Positions 32,915-44,733 of a stretch of 64,000 nt of DNA are shown here, in pieces. The notes under the pieces are model-generated. The model was not told the origin of the DNA. It ran no database searches and saw nothing but the letters and a program-made list of their open reading frames with translations. The first letter of the stretch is position 1; every line of letters starts with the position of its first letter. Made by a program: the position numbers and the translations under genes. The stretch is from positions 8,405,601 through 8,469,600 of the forward strand of contig OX442324.1 in assembly GCA_949358305.1 (NCBI GenBank). Reading direction: 5' to 3'. This stretch comes from Strigamia acuminata. Lineage: Eukaryota; Arthropoda; Chilopoda; Geophilomorpha; Linotaeniidae.

Positions 32915-34129
32915 CAGGGTGGAACAAAAGTCTGTTCCCCTCAAATATTTCCTCAGCAATTGCATCTAGGCCAACTTTGATGAAGCAATCGTATAGAAAG
33001 TGGGGTGATTGCAATCCAATGATGTCATCAAATTTGACCTTGATGGTTATTTTCAAGGTTATTCACTTGCTAACTTCTAAACCAATCAGGTTAGAGCAAA
33101 AAGGTCAATTACAAAGTTGTAGAGCACCATCAAATTAGTACTATCCAACTTATCTTAGTCATCTTAAGTTAAATGTTTTCTTTTTAAAAAGGAGACAAAT
33201 CACAAACAAATTAGCAAAGTGAGATTTTTTAACCCTCTGAGGCATAAGGATAAAATGTGCTGTTCTGGTTAAGCCATTACGAATTTATGGACAATTTTTA
33301 AGTCGATTGGTTAAAGCGCCATTTAGTTTGTTATTAGTTCGGAACTAATTTTATTGAGGACGTAATGCCTAAACAATAAAAATAAATAGATTTGAGCCAT
33401 CTGGAGGTGGTTTTAATCACTACTGGTAAATGCGAAAAGCTGTTCACTGAAGCGCTGTTTACAAATACAGCAAAGCCAGCTTAAAAGTTATGCTGGAGTT
33501 TTAAGGAGCAGAAAATTTCTAAGTTGAATATTTAAATAAATGATGAATCATTACAAATTTCACCTGAGATTTACTTTATTATCAGATAAACAAAGTCACA
33601 AATTTTCAGCAGAAAAAATTTATAGGAAAAAAAATTTTTCTATTCAAGAAAAAGCTTGTCTATAAATCCGTGTAGCCAAGGGTTAATCTTGTGATAAAAT
33701 AATTATTGAGGCATTAAAAAAGGCAGTGGTTTTTCTTGTTTACTTGCATAATGATGCACATTTGAATACGTTTATTTAAGTAATTTAGTATTTTTGTGAT
33801 AGAAATTTAAGTTTTGTCACAATGGCTAGCTTTATTTCAGCTGATTTGTCTCCTTTTTAAAAGGAAAACATTTAACTTAAGATCACTAAGATAAGTTGGA
33901 TAGTACTAATTTGATGGTGCTCTACAACTTTGTAATTGACTTTTTTGCTCTAACCTGATTGGTTTAGAAGTTAGCAAGTGAACATCCTTGAAAATGGCCG
34001 TCAAGGTCAAATTTGATGACATCATTGGATTGCTCTCACCCAACTTCCTATACGATCGCTTCATCAAAGTTGGCCTAGATGCAATTGCTGAGGAAATATT
34101 TGAGGGGAACAAACTTTTGTTCCACCCTG
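32915..34129. mobile_element. 1215-bp MITE with about 290-bp inverted repeats, in Gypsy-3 integrase
   Basis: The termini CAGGGTGGAACAAAAGT and their inverse are flanked by TA (32913-32914, 34130-34131). The arms run to about 33200 and from about 33840. Removal restores PRIY-KDVRNYV in the integrase. One arm of a related element is at 60647-60955. The interior (33200-33840) is AT-rich without an ORF. Confidence 0.9.
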
Positions 34130-34131
34130 TA

Positions 34132-35506
34132 TAAAGACGTTAGAAATTATGTACTTTCATGTCCACTCTGCGCAAGATCAAAAACGATGACAACACCGCC
34201 AAAAGGTTTAATGCAGCCGTGGTCTACAATATCTAAGCCTTTCGAGAGGATTGGGATCGATACATTGGGAAATTTTCCAACCTCCGACAAGGGCAATAAG
34301 TTTGTTTTCATAATGACAGATTATTTGTCGCGGACAGTCATTGCTACAGCAGCTCCAGTACAAACAGCTCTGGAAGCAGCTAGAACTTTGCTTTATGAGT
34401 TAATTTTGAAGGAAGGCAGTCCGAGAGAGATCCTGAGCGATAGAGGCACAGAATACAGAAACAAGATGGTGGAAGAAGTTTCAAACATGTTTAAAGCTCT
34501 TCATAAAACCACTTCCGGATACCATCCAAGGACCAATGGCCTCACGGAAAGATTTAATGCGACGTTTGCAAAGATGTTGCAACATTATGTTGATGAGGAC
34601 CACAGGGATTGGGATGATTTTTTACCATTCTTGCTTTTCTCGTATAATACTGGTGTGCACGAAACGACAGGATACACACCTCATTTTCTCTTACGAGGAT
34701 ATGAAGTTGATTTGAACGTGGACGTAAACCTCAATTTACCTCAGAAATAATTCACCTTGCGAACCTCAAAATTCATCAGAGCAGCTAGAAAGTTAGCAAA
34801 CGAAAGGATAGAATGGCAAGGAGAAAAGAGCAAGCAAAGATTTGATAAAAGCCGAGTTCATGTGGAATATGACCCAGGAGAATTGGTTTATCTCAAAACA
34901 CCTAATAGAAAACCTGGATTGAGTGAAAAACTCCTACCACAGTTCTCAGGCCCATACAAAATAGTAAGAAGGACCGCGCCAAATGACTACGAAATTAGAA
35001 GCTCAAATGGAAAGAAAACAGATATTGTCAACATTGAACGATTAAAACCGTATAAACCCAGAGAAGAAATTCCAGCGGAGATATTAGAAGAATTAACAGC
35101 TAAAAAAGTCACATTTGCTGATGAAGTTGCAACACAGAGTGAAAAACAACAAGAAATTGAAGAAAACACGTCAATTTCGCCAATTCCAATCGCTAAAGAA
35201 CGATTTATTAGCGATGACGATCAAATTTCGTTAAGAACACTCTTTGAACCTGAAGAAAATGCAATAAAAGTGTCAAATTTCCCAATTCCAAGCGAAAAAG
35301 AGCGATTGCAAGCCCTCTATGGACTGAAAGAAATTATAGAAAGATGGCAAAACGAAGAAAAACGGAAAAACGAAGAAAGTCAACTACGAAAACCGCCGAC
35401 AGGTGTCGCTGACGCAGTCAATGACGCGTCGCCACCTGAAATCAAGAGTTTCCGGTCACGCCGCCTTCGCAAGCAGGCTCGTCGTGACTATCGTGGATTG
35501 TGTTAG
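34132..35506 (+). pseudogene. Gypsy-3 Pol part 2 (integrase core and GPY module)
   Basis: This continues the integrase with the zinc cysteines (CPLCARSK), the first aspartate (IGIDTLG), the second (LSDRGTEY) and the glutamate (NGLTERFN). After a stop at 34748-34750 the same frame continues with KFIRAARKLANERIEWQ and the C-terminal GPY/F module (FSGPYKIVRR, then DIVNIERLKPYK), and an acidic tail to the stop at 35506. Confidence 0.9.
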
Positions 35507-36340
35507 GGTTTTCTGAGACGAACCAGGTTTACTGAGTGACTCAAGGAAAACCTAAAAGCATTAATAATAGCGGCTGAGTTGATTTGTGTGTGATTCCGTA
35601 AGTGAAGAGAGTAAATTTGACGAACTAAATAGCTTAAAAACGAAACGAATCTATCGCGAAAATTGTTATAAATAACATCGCAAAATGGAAATTTAGGCTT
35701 AAATAATTGTGTTAAAACTTCAAAATAAAATTTTAGTGTGTGCATATATTATCAGATGACTAATTAGTTGAAAAATTGTTAAATTCAGTGTAAAATAGTG
35801 CAACATGAAATGTTAAATGAAATAATGAATGAAATTGGAATAATTTTGTGAAAATTTTGAATTAATGAATTAATTTATTCGAGTTGATCAAAGAAGAAGA
35901 AAAGAAGGATCAAGCGGAAGGAGGAGAGTGAAGTGAACTTTAATTTCTCCCAGTGAATAAGTGTGAAATCAACACGAACTTTGAACATTATTTTTGTGTG
36001 TGTTTTTTTTTATTTGATAGAAAATTGAAAACCTGAAAAAAAGTAATATAAAAATAAAAAACCAAAAAGTGTTATCATTGATGAAAAGTGTTAGTTTTAA
36101 TTAATTTTAAACTTTGAATATTATTTCCAATGTAAGAAGTGTAATAAAAAAGGGATTATGACATTTATAAACATTGAAAGAGTATTATATTATATTTTTG
36201 TAAAAATAAGGATGATGGAAAGAGATTCTCAAAATTGTAAAATTGTGTTTATGATTTGAAAATTTTTTATGTAAAAGGAGATGCGTTAGTTAGAACAATT
36301 CATTGTTTTTTGAGAGACCGAAAAAATTAAAGGGGGGGGC
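35507..36340 (+). other. Gypsy-3 3' untranslated region
   Basis: AT-rich sequence with no ORF, ending in the polypurine tract AAAGGGGGGGGC before the 3' LTR. Confidence 0.65.
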
Positions 36341-36832
36341 TGTTACGCGGTAGAGCCGTACCGTGTATCGGCTGGCTCTGCTCGCTCTGTTTAGGCTTTT
36401 AATGCAATGAATTCTCACTAGACGGCGCTGTGCACCTAATTAGATGCACAGACCGTTCAACTTAGTTAATAGAGGGAATAGGAGTTTACTTAGTGAGCTG
36501 ATTAAGCCAGAGAGCTCAGATCTCTTTTGATTCTCAAACTTTTACCTTCACCTACTACTGCCAGCCGGTTGACGGATAGGCAGGACTAGGTTTCCTGATT
36601 TTGACAAACACATCATCTTGATTGATTAAAAGGTTTAAAATGAGAGTTTGATTTATGATTTAGTTTTAAGAATAAATAAATGTAATAAGAGCTAATGACC
36701 GAACATTTACATTAGTAAATGTCCGACTTTGTTTTGAATAAAGCCAAGAGCATTACATATAAAACTCTGTGTCTTTCTTGATTAAAAACTCATGTCACGT
36801 TGGTCTAAACAATCCCCTTTAGCCACGTAACA
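36341..36832 (+). repeat. Gypsy-3 3' LTR
   Basis: A 492-bp copy of the 5' LTR with about five substitutions. Confidence 0.93.
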
Positions 36833-36838
36833 ATACAC

Positions 36839-38382
36839 TGTGACGGTTACACTGTCATACACTTTGCTAGTTAAGGACGTTTATTTCGTCAATAGATGGC
36901 GTTCTCGTGTTAGCGGTAATTTTGATTTTCGATCATTTTTTAAGTGATTTAATATATAAATTATTATTTATATATTGAATTCACTTTAGTTTACAGTTAG
37001 TAAAACATGCTAAATATGTTTTTAATGATGTCTTATTCGGTTTACTACATAATTCTATTGAATTATGTATAAACTTCACACCTGGGAATAGAATCCCATT
37101 ACGGATTATAGTCGGAAACTTAATCCGGAATGTGTCCTGCGTATCCAGTTCCGAGGACGGACCTAGTAGAAAACTATGTCCTGGCTATCCACTTCCTAGA
37201 GCCTAGGATTGGAAGGATTTAGGTAACCAGTGATCCCATTGGATCAATGATTAGCCTATTGTCCAGTACGAGTATATATTCCGTGTAAACCGGAAATATC
37301 TCGCTCTTGTCCTGTTTTCTGTTTTGTTACTTGTTACTTGAGCGCTTTTATATACTTCACGTCGATCCAACAGTCCGTTGTAGAAATACCAGTTATTTAG
37401 TGTAAGCATCTAGAGTGAGTAGAAGACTCACAGACACACTGCCCGCCTCTTCATGCCAACATCCCGTTGTAGAAATCGTAAGTTTACTTGCATTTAAGTG
37501 TAGATTCTAGAGTGGGGTACAACCCACAGACACACTCCCCCCGCTTCATGCCAACATCCCGTTGTAGAATGTAGAATCTAGAGTGGAGTAAAATTCACAG
37601 ACGCATTGGTAATGTAGTATCTAGAGTGGGGTATTTATTATTTCACAGACACATTATCAGGATAACCGAGCGGAGTAATTTCCCGGGTATTCTCCCGCCC
37701 GCCAGAACCGAGCGGAGTAATTTCCCGGTAATGGATAACCTTTCCTACGAGAAACTGCTGATTCAATTCACTGTTGGACGATGGAACATCTTAATTATTA
37801 TTTTGATGTTGATTACACTTGGGGCAAAAAATAGCTCGGCGCTATTTTAATTTATTCTTTATTTTTCCAGTTATTTTATCCTGCTTCGTGAATATAATAT
37901 CATGTGGAATTTCATCGAATTTACATGAATATTTATTCCAATTGTTTCGTCATGTTTATAACCGCGCTTTGCAATTATTATCCATATAATAATTACAAGT
38001 GTGACGACTGCAGAAAAGTCAACCGCACCTCTCGGATATAATTCACCTAAGCCTAACCATTACACACCTTTCAGAACTAGCCCAGGAACCACGAAAAACC
38101 AGACCAAGATGACATCTTTTACGTCCTAACAATAAGACCGTTACATATTCTTATTTGTTCGACTGAAAACCGCAAGTGATATTATTATAGGGCTTTTGCC
38201 GACCGATTGTATAGTTTAACTTGCAGAATTTCGACCAATTGTCGGTCTAGTATTTATATAAGTTCAAACCGGAATAAACTGTCATATGATTTGAGAAATC
38301 ACAAGCCTCCGTATTTTACACTTTCACACAAGTTCTCGCTCTAATTTTCTAGCAATTGTATCTCGCAAAGTCAATCGTCACA
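36839..38382 (+). repeat. LX-1 5' LTR (about 1.54 kb)
   Basis: The sequence starts TGTGACGG and ends CGTCACA, inverted ends shared with the LX-2 LTR. A primer-binding site follows with the same spacing as in LX-2. No second copy is in the window, so the limits come from the termini. It contains degenerate tandem repeats at 37370-37655, and a GAGCGGAGTAATTTCCCGG repeat twice (about 37668 and 37708). Confidence 0.75.
37370..37655 (+). repeat. Degenerate tandem repeats in LX-1 LTR
   Basis: About four units share CATCCCGTTGTAGAA, ATCTAGAGTGGGGTA and CACAGACACA words in the same order, with variable spacing (roughly 60-100 bp). Confidence 0.8.
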
Positions 38383-38384
38383 CG

Positions 38385-38402
38385 TGGAGGTTCCACCGAG
38401 AT
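38385..38402 (+). promoter_or_regulatory. LX-1 primer-binding site (tRNA-Gln)
   Basis: TGGAGGTTCCACCGAGAT lies two bases inside the LTR. It is complementary to the 3' end of metazoan tRNA-Gln (from recalled sequence) with one change relative to LX-2. Confidence 0.7.
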
Positions 38403-39073
38403 AGGTTGCATTATTAAAGTGAACTTAGTGATCAAAGTGTAAAATTAGAAGATTGAATTTTTAATTATTTTACGAAGATATTATAATTAGAAAATTTTCG
38501 ATTTTTCTCCCTAAATTACTTTGCATCAATCATTCGTTTTCAAAGAAATTCTCATTATCTTACGGAAATGTTTGAATTCGAATTTTTTTTTAATTATTTT
38601 GAAAAAGAAACCATTATAATTTGAAAATTCTGAATTTTCCACGGAAAATCTAATTTGATTTTATTAAATTTTCAAGAATATTGCGATTATATTTTGGAAA
38701 CCTCGTAGTCATAAAATGTGATCAAAAGTTTGATTAACAATTTTATTGACTAAAAAACAAGAATTAATAAAATATTTTATTTTATTGTTCGGTTAAAACT
38801 TGATTATTTGTTCTGTTATTCTGTCCAATGTTAAGGATTTAATTTTAATCCCTAAACGTGTTCAAGAATGTGTCATGAACGACCAATCACGAAGCCGTTC
38901 TGAGTGGTTCACCCAGATTAAGGATTACCAAGAATTCTGGATTTAAATCGTCAGAAATTCTTCAATCCCACCAATCACAGCAGGCTGTTGAACAAAGGAA
39001 ATTTTCCGGAAGCTAGTTTGACGACAGATACTTTAGCCACACTTGCTTTTCGACAGCGTGACCATCCAGTTGT
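38403..39073 (+). other. LX-1 leader, interrupted by LX-2
   Basis: AT-rich leader. A short frame starts at 38988 (MNKGNFPEAS). After removal of LX-2 and one TTGT it continues at 48716 (PCDQCQFVPF) to a stop at 48833, about 100 residues. Its function is unknown and coding status uncertain. Confidence 0.45.
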
Positions 39074-40974
39074 TATGACGGTTTACAATGGCTATAAATG
39101 CCTATTTTCTATCAAGAAAGCGCTGTTGCGCCAATATGATGGTATTTTTACAATATTCTGTGTAAAACTGATAAATGTCTAGAATAAAGTCATTTATGAT
39201 GTTTCAAATACAAAGATGTTCGTTTATTAAGAATAAACACTCATTCCTACTTGATATCAAAGGATTCCGGCCGAATCACGAAGAGTCGTCTGCTAAAACC
39301 GCATTTGTCAATGCGCAATGTTGCCACAAGATGGCGCGATTACGATTTAGCGGCAAATTCAAGATATGAATATAAAACATGTAAATAAATATAAAACTAT
39401 ATTTACTAGAATGAAACGAAGCTTTGTGAACATTAATATAAAGATATATTAATGTCTTGTGATGTTAAATACAATGTAACTTCCATTTTCTGCGGGACAG
39501 GACATTTGGTGATCAATCGATCAACCAATAGATCTGATTGGTGGATCCATTTCCGGTCCTGGGTATCCAGTTCCGGTTGTGGTGAGAATTAGCACATTGT
39601 TCCTCCGTATCCACTTCCGGTGATACGGGATTGGAGGGATTCGTGGAACCCATGTTCCAATTGGATAACTGGATTAATCCTTAATCCAGTCAGGTTATAT
39701 AAACCCAAACAACCGGCCATTCTGCAGCTCTGTTTGATTATTTCTGTTTGGTATTGTTACTTAAGAAGTATGATTCGTTGTTCACGTAAAAAACCTTTTG
39801 GTTCTTTGTTGATTTATTCGCAAAGAACCGTTGCATGATTCTACAGAATCATGCCACCGCCGGCAATTGAAGTCGAAGTGCTGGGATTATTATGTTGCAT
39901 AAATGTTACAGTCTACGGTTGCGACGCCGAAGGAGAACCCGCCGTTGTGCAATTCAGTATCCTCCGGACAGGACCAAGTTGTCTTTTTCGGTATGAACGT
40001 ATTCCGTTACCACGAGTAGCATCGGTATTGTTGAGAATCGGTTCCTTCACCTGATGGTGCCAAAGCAGTCTGTTTTACAGTAACCACGAGTAGCACCAAG
40101 TGTTTGGCAAGCTGATTCTCATGGTATTCGATGCCAAAGCAGTCGGTCTATTATTAGTACCGCGAGAGATAAAACTGCTGTGCGGAGCCGCGAGCTATCG
40201 ACCCCTGTGTACGTGGTACCGTCAACCACTCGATGGACGACCGTGCTGCGACGCCGGGGACGCTTGATACCGTTCTGCATGGCAAGGCGTATATTCTAAT
40301 CGATGGCAATTGTGTGTTGCGACGGGAAGCTTAATCTTCATTTTATTTATAACAGCAAAACTTAAACTCGACAACCAGTTGGACCAAAATCAAGTCAGAA
40401 GACTTAATCTCATATTGAACTCAATATAACCGATAAGTTGACGACAACTTATTCCCGAAATATCTAAATAAGAATTCACAACGATATGAATTAAATATAA
40501 TTCATAAGTGGAATATTGATAAGTAAATGAATACATTTACTTACACCAATATCCTCCCAAAGTTGTGGCGGTGCAGACAAAGTCAACCGCAATGCTCAGA
40601 TCATTCGATTTATCGACGTGCGATAGTTTACACAGCGAACCAAGGAAACCAGCGAAGCCGTATCGGACTCCAGGACACAGCCATCCGGCTTAAGATGACA
40701 TCTATAATCAGGTCGAGCGATGGGGAAACCGCTCCCATATTCCAGACCCGTAGTGATATTATTCTAGGGCCAGTTGGCCAATTCTTTGTATAGTTTAATA
40801 GCTGATTTAACTTGCCAAATGTCGGCATTAGTCCTATGTATAATTTAGCCTTGATATTATTGTTTACCAACAATAAACTGTCTTGTATTTATCTCGTATT
40901 GTATTCACTGTTTATTTATTGCGATCTCTTCCCGGTACCATTGTTAAATGGGAGTTGTGGTCGTCACCGTCACA
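39074..40974 (+). repeat. LX-2 5' LTR
   Basis: A 1901-bp LTR starting TATGACGG and ending CCGTCACA. A likely core promoter is TTATATAAAC at 39695, preceded by GATTGG boxes; an AATAAA lies at 40872. Small ORFs in it occur identically in both LTRs and are not regarded as genes. Confidence 0.93.
39695..39704 (+). promoter_or_regulatory. Putative TATA box of LX-2 LTR
   Basis: TTATATAAAC lies about 620 bp into the LTR, downstream of ATTGG/CCAAT-type motifs near 39520-39545. The same site is at about 47432 in the 3' LTR. Confidence 0.5.
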
Positions 40975-41445
40975 CGTGGAGGTCCCACCGAGATTAGGTT
41001 GCAATTAAATTCGATTGAATTGCAACAGTGAATATTGGAGATAAATATTTAACTAAAAGATTTAAGTTAAAAATAGACAGATTAAATTTTCAGTTTATAT
41101 TTCCATGTGAAGAAGTTAAACTGATGAAATAGAAATACGTAGTAGATTTTCCTTCATTATTTTCGTTTGAAGATTTTAGGGATTTCAAAGACTACCACCT
41201 AATCTCACACGTGGAGGTCCCACCGAGATTAGGTTGCAATTAAATTCGATTGAATTGCAACAGTGAATATTGGAGATAAATATTTAACTAAAAGATTTAA
41301 GTTAAAAATAGACAGATTAAATTTTCAGTTTATATTTCCATGTGAAGAAGTTAAACTGATGAAATAGAAATACGTAGTAGATTTTCCTTCATTATTTTCG
41401 TTTGAAGATTTTAGGGATTTCAAAGACTACCACCTAATCTCACAC
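40973..41445 (+). repeat. 235-bp tandem repeats carrying the primer-binding site
   Basis: Two apparently identical 235-bp units start at 40973 and 41208. A third diverging unit starts at 41443, and a degenerate fourth lies at about 41630-41830 without the binding site. TGGAGGTCCCACCGAGATT occurs at 40977, 41212 and 41447, so the element has three potential tRNA-Gln priming sites. Confidence 0.93.
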
Positions 41446-41629
41446 GTGGAGGTCCCACCGAGATTAGGTTGCAATTAAATTCGATAGAATTGTAAAAGTG
41501 AATTTTGAGATAAATATTTAACTAAAAGATTTAGTTAAAAAACAGACAAGTTTCAAACCATGTTTATTTTCTTGAGAAACACCAAAACAGTCCTTTAACT
41601 AGGAATTTCGGAAGTTATAGACCTATCAC

Positions 41630-44600
41630 ACGATCACTGAAATAGGTTGCAAATTAATTCGATCGAATTGCAAAAGCGAATCTTGAATCCGATATTAACT
41701 AAAAAATTTTAGTTAAAACAGACAAATAGATTTTCAGTTTATATTTTCATGTGAAAAGTTAAACTGACGAAATGGAAACGTTTAGTGAACTCTCTTTACT
41801 ATTTTCGTTCGACAATTTAAGGAATACGAAGTATTTTAAATAAGAAATCAAAAAAGTTTCGAGTGAAATAAGAATACAGATATTTTTTTTCGAAGTTTGT
41901 TTTATTTCGAAAAGCTAAAAACATACAAGTTTAGAAGGCGGACTTCTTACGAATTTATCTTTCCACCTGAAAAGTTAAAACGAAGAAAACACCGCAACTA
42001 TTTGGAAATATTTACAAGAAATTAAGTTTCTTGTAACTGTACGTCGACACCGATAGCCAGCGACCACGCGCCATAGCAATACGCGTCGATCTCCGTATCA
42101 AACGCAGCAGGGAAGCTACTCAAACCTTCAACGCAAGGTGCGAACGAATGCTTGGAAATTATGGCGGACAACAGATAAAAGACAGCGGAGAAATGTTACA
42201 GAAGGTTCGTAGAGATTTATTTAAGTGTCGCGAACTAATTTTTCCACTGCCATCGGTACCAAAGATAATTTAGTTGTTGGAGAAAAACAACACACTCCAT
42301 TTCGCAGAAAAGATTTGCAAATCGAAATGAATATTACCTTTATTTGAAGGAATTAACTATTTTCACAAAAAGTACATTTTTTCCTTCGGGACAATGGAAA
42401 TTAAGAAAATATAAAATGGCGGCGAATGAAGTTGCCGACCACATAGAATAGTATTTTTTACATTGAAAGTTACGAATCACGATAAACGCTTTCCCTCGGA
42501 AAAGTAAAAGGATTTCATTCAATCTTTCCTTTCGGAAATTTAACAGTGTTTTAAGTTTCCAACGATATTTGGGTCTCCCAAATTTTGAGAATTTCTAAAT
42601 GAAATTTAGCTGTTTGAAAAACAACGAATATTTTTAGTAATCTAATCGGACATTTTCCCACATGATTTCTTAAAACCGGAATAACAAATCCATTTGTGGC
42701 TATGAACTTTGCCACATGAAATATTTACGGAGCGAATATTTTTTGATTGGATTGAAGCTTTAAAATCAGATAGCTGATTTAAACGAAGAAAATAAGTTTC
42801 AAAGTAATTATTTTTCTTTCGGAAAAATCAAATAAATCACCGCTGATGAAAAGTTGTATTTTTCCATTCGAAAAAACTAAGAATTGCACAAGATTTATCT
42901 TCTATTTTGAACATAGATTTTATTCGGAAAAGGAAAGATTCTAGATACATTATTTTTCTCTAAAAATTAAGAATTTAGTCAATTTTCCTAAAGGTTAATG
43001 GAATGTCATCATATATTTCGTTCGTAATTTACGTGTTAAAGTTTAATCAGAAAAACGATTGAATATGTTTTATTTGCGATAAGTAAAAGAAAGGTTCTTT
43101 AAAAATGGAATTTCGATGCAAATCCCACAGTAAAGGGAATGTTATGTGTGAGCAATTAACGAAAAGTTGGAATAACTTCATTTTATTTCATTCAAAAGTA
43201 GTTGTGAAAAATCAATTTCAAATATTTTTCAAAGAAAAATTATTTTTATCGGAAAAAAGTAATTTACATGTCCTCGCGCGGACCGAGTAGTAAACTGCTT
43301 AATTGTGACATCGATACTGTTATTGTGTCACGTGTTATACGGAATTCCAAACCAGTGAATTACGAATTTTGGCGCGATAGGAATAGAAGTTTGACAGTGA
43401 AAGTTCTCCAGATTTGTCTTTTCATTTGAAAAGTTCAAATTGAGGAAATGCTGCAGCAGATGAAGGTATTTACGACAATTGAGATTTAAATATTCTTTCA
43501 TTCAAAAGATAAAAGATCTCTGCAAAAACATCTCGTTATTAGAGATAAGGGGGACGAAAATTATTAAAACGAATAATCAAAGACACGTCCTTCGTAAATA
43601 TCGCAAAGGAATAACTAATTGTGAAAACAATTGTCCGCTCAGGAAAAGTGGAATTTAGCTAGATATTTTCTTTCGAAAAATCAAAGCAATTGTCATCAAA
43701 AAAGAAAGATTTGATGAATAATTTTTACCCAAAAGTCTAAAGGATTGTCGAATAGTTTTCTCCCGAAAAACAAGTACACATTTGTACCAATAACTTTATC
43801 GTTTAAAGTAAAATTTCGAATATTTTCTTTTGGAAGATTAGAGAATTAGATAATTTTTCTCGCAAAACAAATTTAAAGAATTTTAACGAATTTTTATTTG
43901 TTAAAAAAATTTGTTAAAAAAGGGGGAGATGGATGGTGAAAATTTATTTTTTCACACTCGAAAAATGGAATTTAAACCCGAAAAAGTAAAGACTTGGTCA
44001 AATTATTCTTCCTATTGGAAATGAATACACAATGTTGGGAATCGAAAATAGATTTCAATTACAAAGGAATGATTATTTGAACGATAATTGAATAAGAATA
44101 AGAAAAATTGAGAGTTTGAGAAAACTTTATTAAAGTTGTGGTTGTAACGATATCACACACTAACGGAATAATTAAAAGAAAAATATTTTTTGAAGAAAAG
44201 TTATTTAATTATTTGGATTGGTAAAAATCCCAAAGTTCAAGAAGATTGAAGTAAGTTTATTTTATTTTCATTTGAAAAATACAATATTTTACGAATGTCT
44301 TCCCGAAGGAATTTTATTTTATCGGTAAAATTGAATCTCGAAGGGAACGGACTTAGTAGAGAACTACTAAATAGATGTAACGTCCTTTATACCATTGGCC
44401 GACACTAACATCCGCCAATCAGAAGTTGGGAGATCTAGGGATCCCCAGCCCCCTGCTATTAAAGGAGGACCAGATCAGATACTGATCATTCGCATCCAGA
44501 CCAGACCAGAAGACGTGTTCCAGAGTCATCTTGACCACGCCGTCCCGATTTCAGTCACGATTCGAATTTTGTGTGCCGTGTAACCTGCAAAAGCTAACAC

Positions 44601-44733
44601 GTGTCAAACAAACGCGAAGTTTAATTTTATTTTGTCAAAAGTAAAGTTTAGAAGTGTTTCTTGTTGAAAAGTGTATTATATTCGTCTTCTTTATAAATTA
44701 AAGAATTAAAATCGTCAGATTTTGAATTTTTTT
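41630..44733 (+). other. LX-2 long leader with recurring short hairpin motif
   Basis: About 3 kb without a gene. A short motif of the form TTTTC-N4-GAAAA followed by GT-A-A recurs more than 15 times at 30-150 bp spacing (examples 41744, 42482, 42819, 42858, 43240, 43415, 43665, 43757, 44265). Near 44390-44470 a CCAAT-like and TATTAAAGG stretch could be a promoter just ahead of the ORF. Confidence 0.6.

Larger units (their letters stand above)
28001..36832 (+). mobile_element. Gypsy-3: nearly complete Ty3/gypsy retrotransposon
   Basis: It has 492-bp LTRs at 28001-28492 and 36341-36832 (about 1% different), gag, protease, RT, RNase H and integrase with a C-terminal GPY module. The polypurine tract AAAGGGGGGGGC precedes the 3' LTR. 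Inactivating changes are an altered protease motif, three in-frame stops, a gag frameshift and a MITE in the integrase. No clear target duplication is visible (ATAG versus ATAC). No envelope gene is present. Confidence 0.93.

Noticed and set aside
28001-36832. Envelope gene or endogenous virus in Gypsy-3
   Set aside because: The 3' region after the integrase (35507-36340) is AT-rich without an ORF, so it is an ordinary LTR retrotransposon.
39175-40793. Several 60-90 codon ORFs, repeated at 46912-48610
   Set aside because: They are inside the LX-2 LTRs and identical only because the LTRs are identical; no start context, motif or conservation supports them.
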